Source: Candidatus Solincola jinzensis (GTDB taxonomy: Bacteria; Actinomycetota; Geothermincolia; Geothermincolales; RBG-13-55-18). Taken from it: a stretch of 6,169 nt of DNA. The notes under the pieces were generated by a model. The model had not been told where the DNA came from. It made no database searches and was given only the letters and a program-made list of their open reading frames with translations. The position numbers were made by a program, and so were the translations under genes. Location: contig JACVJG010000198.1 of the NCBI GenBank assembly GCA_015711875.1, positions 1-6,169 of the forward strand. Direction: 5' to 3'. This document shows positions 5,586 through 6,169 of this stretch, in pieces; position 1 is the first letter of the stretch, and the number at the start of each line of letters is the position of its first letter.

Positions 5586-6169
5586 ATGCGCAAAGACGCC
5601 AACGCCATAAACTCCACGGTAAAGGCGAGAGGGGGAAGGCCGGGCAGGGGCGACCGCCTCAACCACATCATCCTCTCCTCCATCGAGACCTTTTCCCGCA
5701 CCAATTATGAGAAGGCCACCACCGCGCTGCTGGCCAGGGAGGCGGGGGTGGCGGAGGGCACGCTCTACAAATATTTCCCCAGCAAGAAAGAGCTCTTCCT
5801 CGCCTGCTGCCGTTACATCGAGGAGCAATTGCTGGCCCGTTATGAAGCCATTTACAGAGAGTGCGGCGACAGGCCTCTTGAGTACCTCAAGCGGGTGTCG
5901 GCGAGCTACCTGGAGTTCGTGCGCGACAATCCCAGCATGCGCAAGTTCCTGGCCTTCGTGCTCAACAACACCTTCGACGAGGACTTCCGGCGCGAGCTGG
6001 AGGGCTTCATGGACCTCAACATCCGCACCACGGAGCGGATGTTGCGCCGAGGCCAGGAGATGGGGGAGATCAGGGAGGACATCGACCCCCACGTGGTGGC
6101 CTGGTTCTACGTGGGCGCCTATTTCACCATCATCCTCATGGTGGAGATGGAGGCGGAGGTCTTCAAGAA
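5586..6169 (+). CDS. TetR/AcrR-family transcriptional regulator, 3' end outside the window
   Basis: A dimeric DNA-binding repressor, usually relieved by a small ligand. 194 codons are visible and the frame is still open at the window edge, so the C-terminus is missing; family members are typically about 190-220 residues. After a basic N-terminal tail (RGGRPGRGDR), helices at about 24-70 form the TetR_N helix-turn-helix. They include ALLAREAGVAEGTLYKYF and the hallmark FPSKKELF at 64-71. Residues about 80-194 are the helical ligand-binding and dimerisation part, with a hydrophobic run FYVGAYFTIILMVEM near the end. The ATG at 5586 gives the normal spacing to the helix-turn-helix, though its GGGGGGA is about 12 bases away. 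A TTG at 5538 with AAGG upstream would add 16 residues. The ligand and targets are unknown; the palindrome at 5188-5201 is a candidate site. The gene diverges from the HAMP gene. Confidence 0.93.
   Translation, partial: MRKDANAINSTVKARGGRPGRGDRLNHIILSSIETFSRTNYEKATTALLAREAGVAEGTLYKYFPSKKELFLACCRYIEEQLLARYEAIYRECGDRPLEYLKRVSASYLEFVRDNPSMRKFLAFVLNNTFDEDFRRELEGFMDLNIRTTERMLRRGQEMGEIREDIDPHVVAWFYVGAYFTIILMVEMEAEVFK

Noticed and set aside
5313..6092. 259-codon minus-strand open frame opposite the TetR gene
   Set aside because: The plus strand encodes a clear TetR helix-turn-helix; the antisense frame has no recognisable domain. Only its last residues, inside the repeat spacer, were kept as a minor finding.

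Overview
The window carries two complete protein genes, one gene cut by the right edge, and an unusually long gene-poor interval. The coding DNA is strongly GC-rich, with G or C in most third codon positions, and has clear GGAGG-type ribosome binding sites. The longest gene is an Fe-S flavoprotein of the kind common in anaerobes. This suggests a high-GC anaerobic or facultative bacterium, for example an uncultured anaerobic actinobacterial lineage or a desulfobacterial one. The lineage is a guess; no marker gene is present.

Layout: (1) 1-288 is a non-coding leader with a possible weak promoter and hairpin. (2) 289-3327 (+) encodes a 1012-residue fusion of a GlcD-type FAD oxidase, a bacterial-type 2x[4Fe-4S] domain and two complete CCG domains (HdrD/GlpC type). 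It ends in a strange Met/Pro-rich tail with a proline every fourth residue. (3) 3328-3547 is a short spacer between convergent genes with no convincing terminator. (4) 3548-4486 (-) encodes a two-TM protein with an extracytoplasmic sensor domain and a HAMP domain, but no output domain. (5) 4487-5585 is about 1.1 kb without a credible gene. It is poorer in GC than the genes and holds a TTGACA promoter, a 14-bp palindrome resembling a TetR-type operator, a 14-bp-period tandem repeat and two near-identical ~36-bp hairpin-forming repeats 77 bp apart. (6) 5586-6169 (+) encodes a TetR/AcrR-family repressor that runs off the window.

The likely logic is as follows. The flavin/Fe-S fusion takes electrons from an organic substrate or a flavoprotein partner and passes them through its cubane clusters to the two CCG sites, probably at the membrane. 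Its flavin domain has lost the residues that bind metal and substrate in classical 2-hydroxyacid dehydrogenases, so annotation as a glycolate or lactate dehydrogenase would be unsafe. The HAMP protein and the TetR regulator are sensory or regulatory neighbours transcribed away from each other. Nothing in the sequence ties them directly to the oxidoreductase.

The most interesting signals are the periodic Met/Pro tail, the altered flavin active site, the HAMP protein without an output module and the repeat-bearing interval before the TetR gene. I see no CRISPR array, tRNA, rRNA, intact transposase or defence system.
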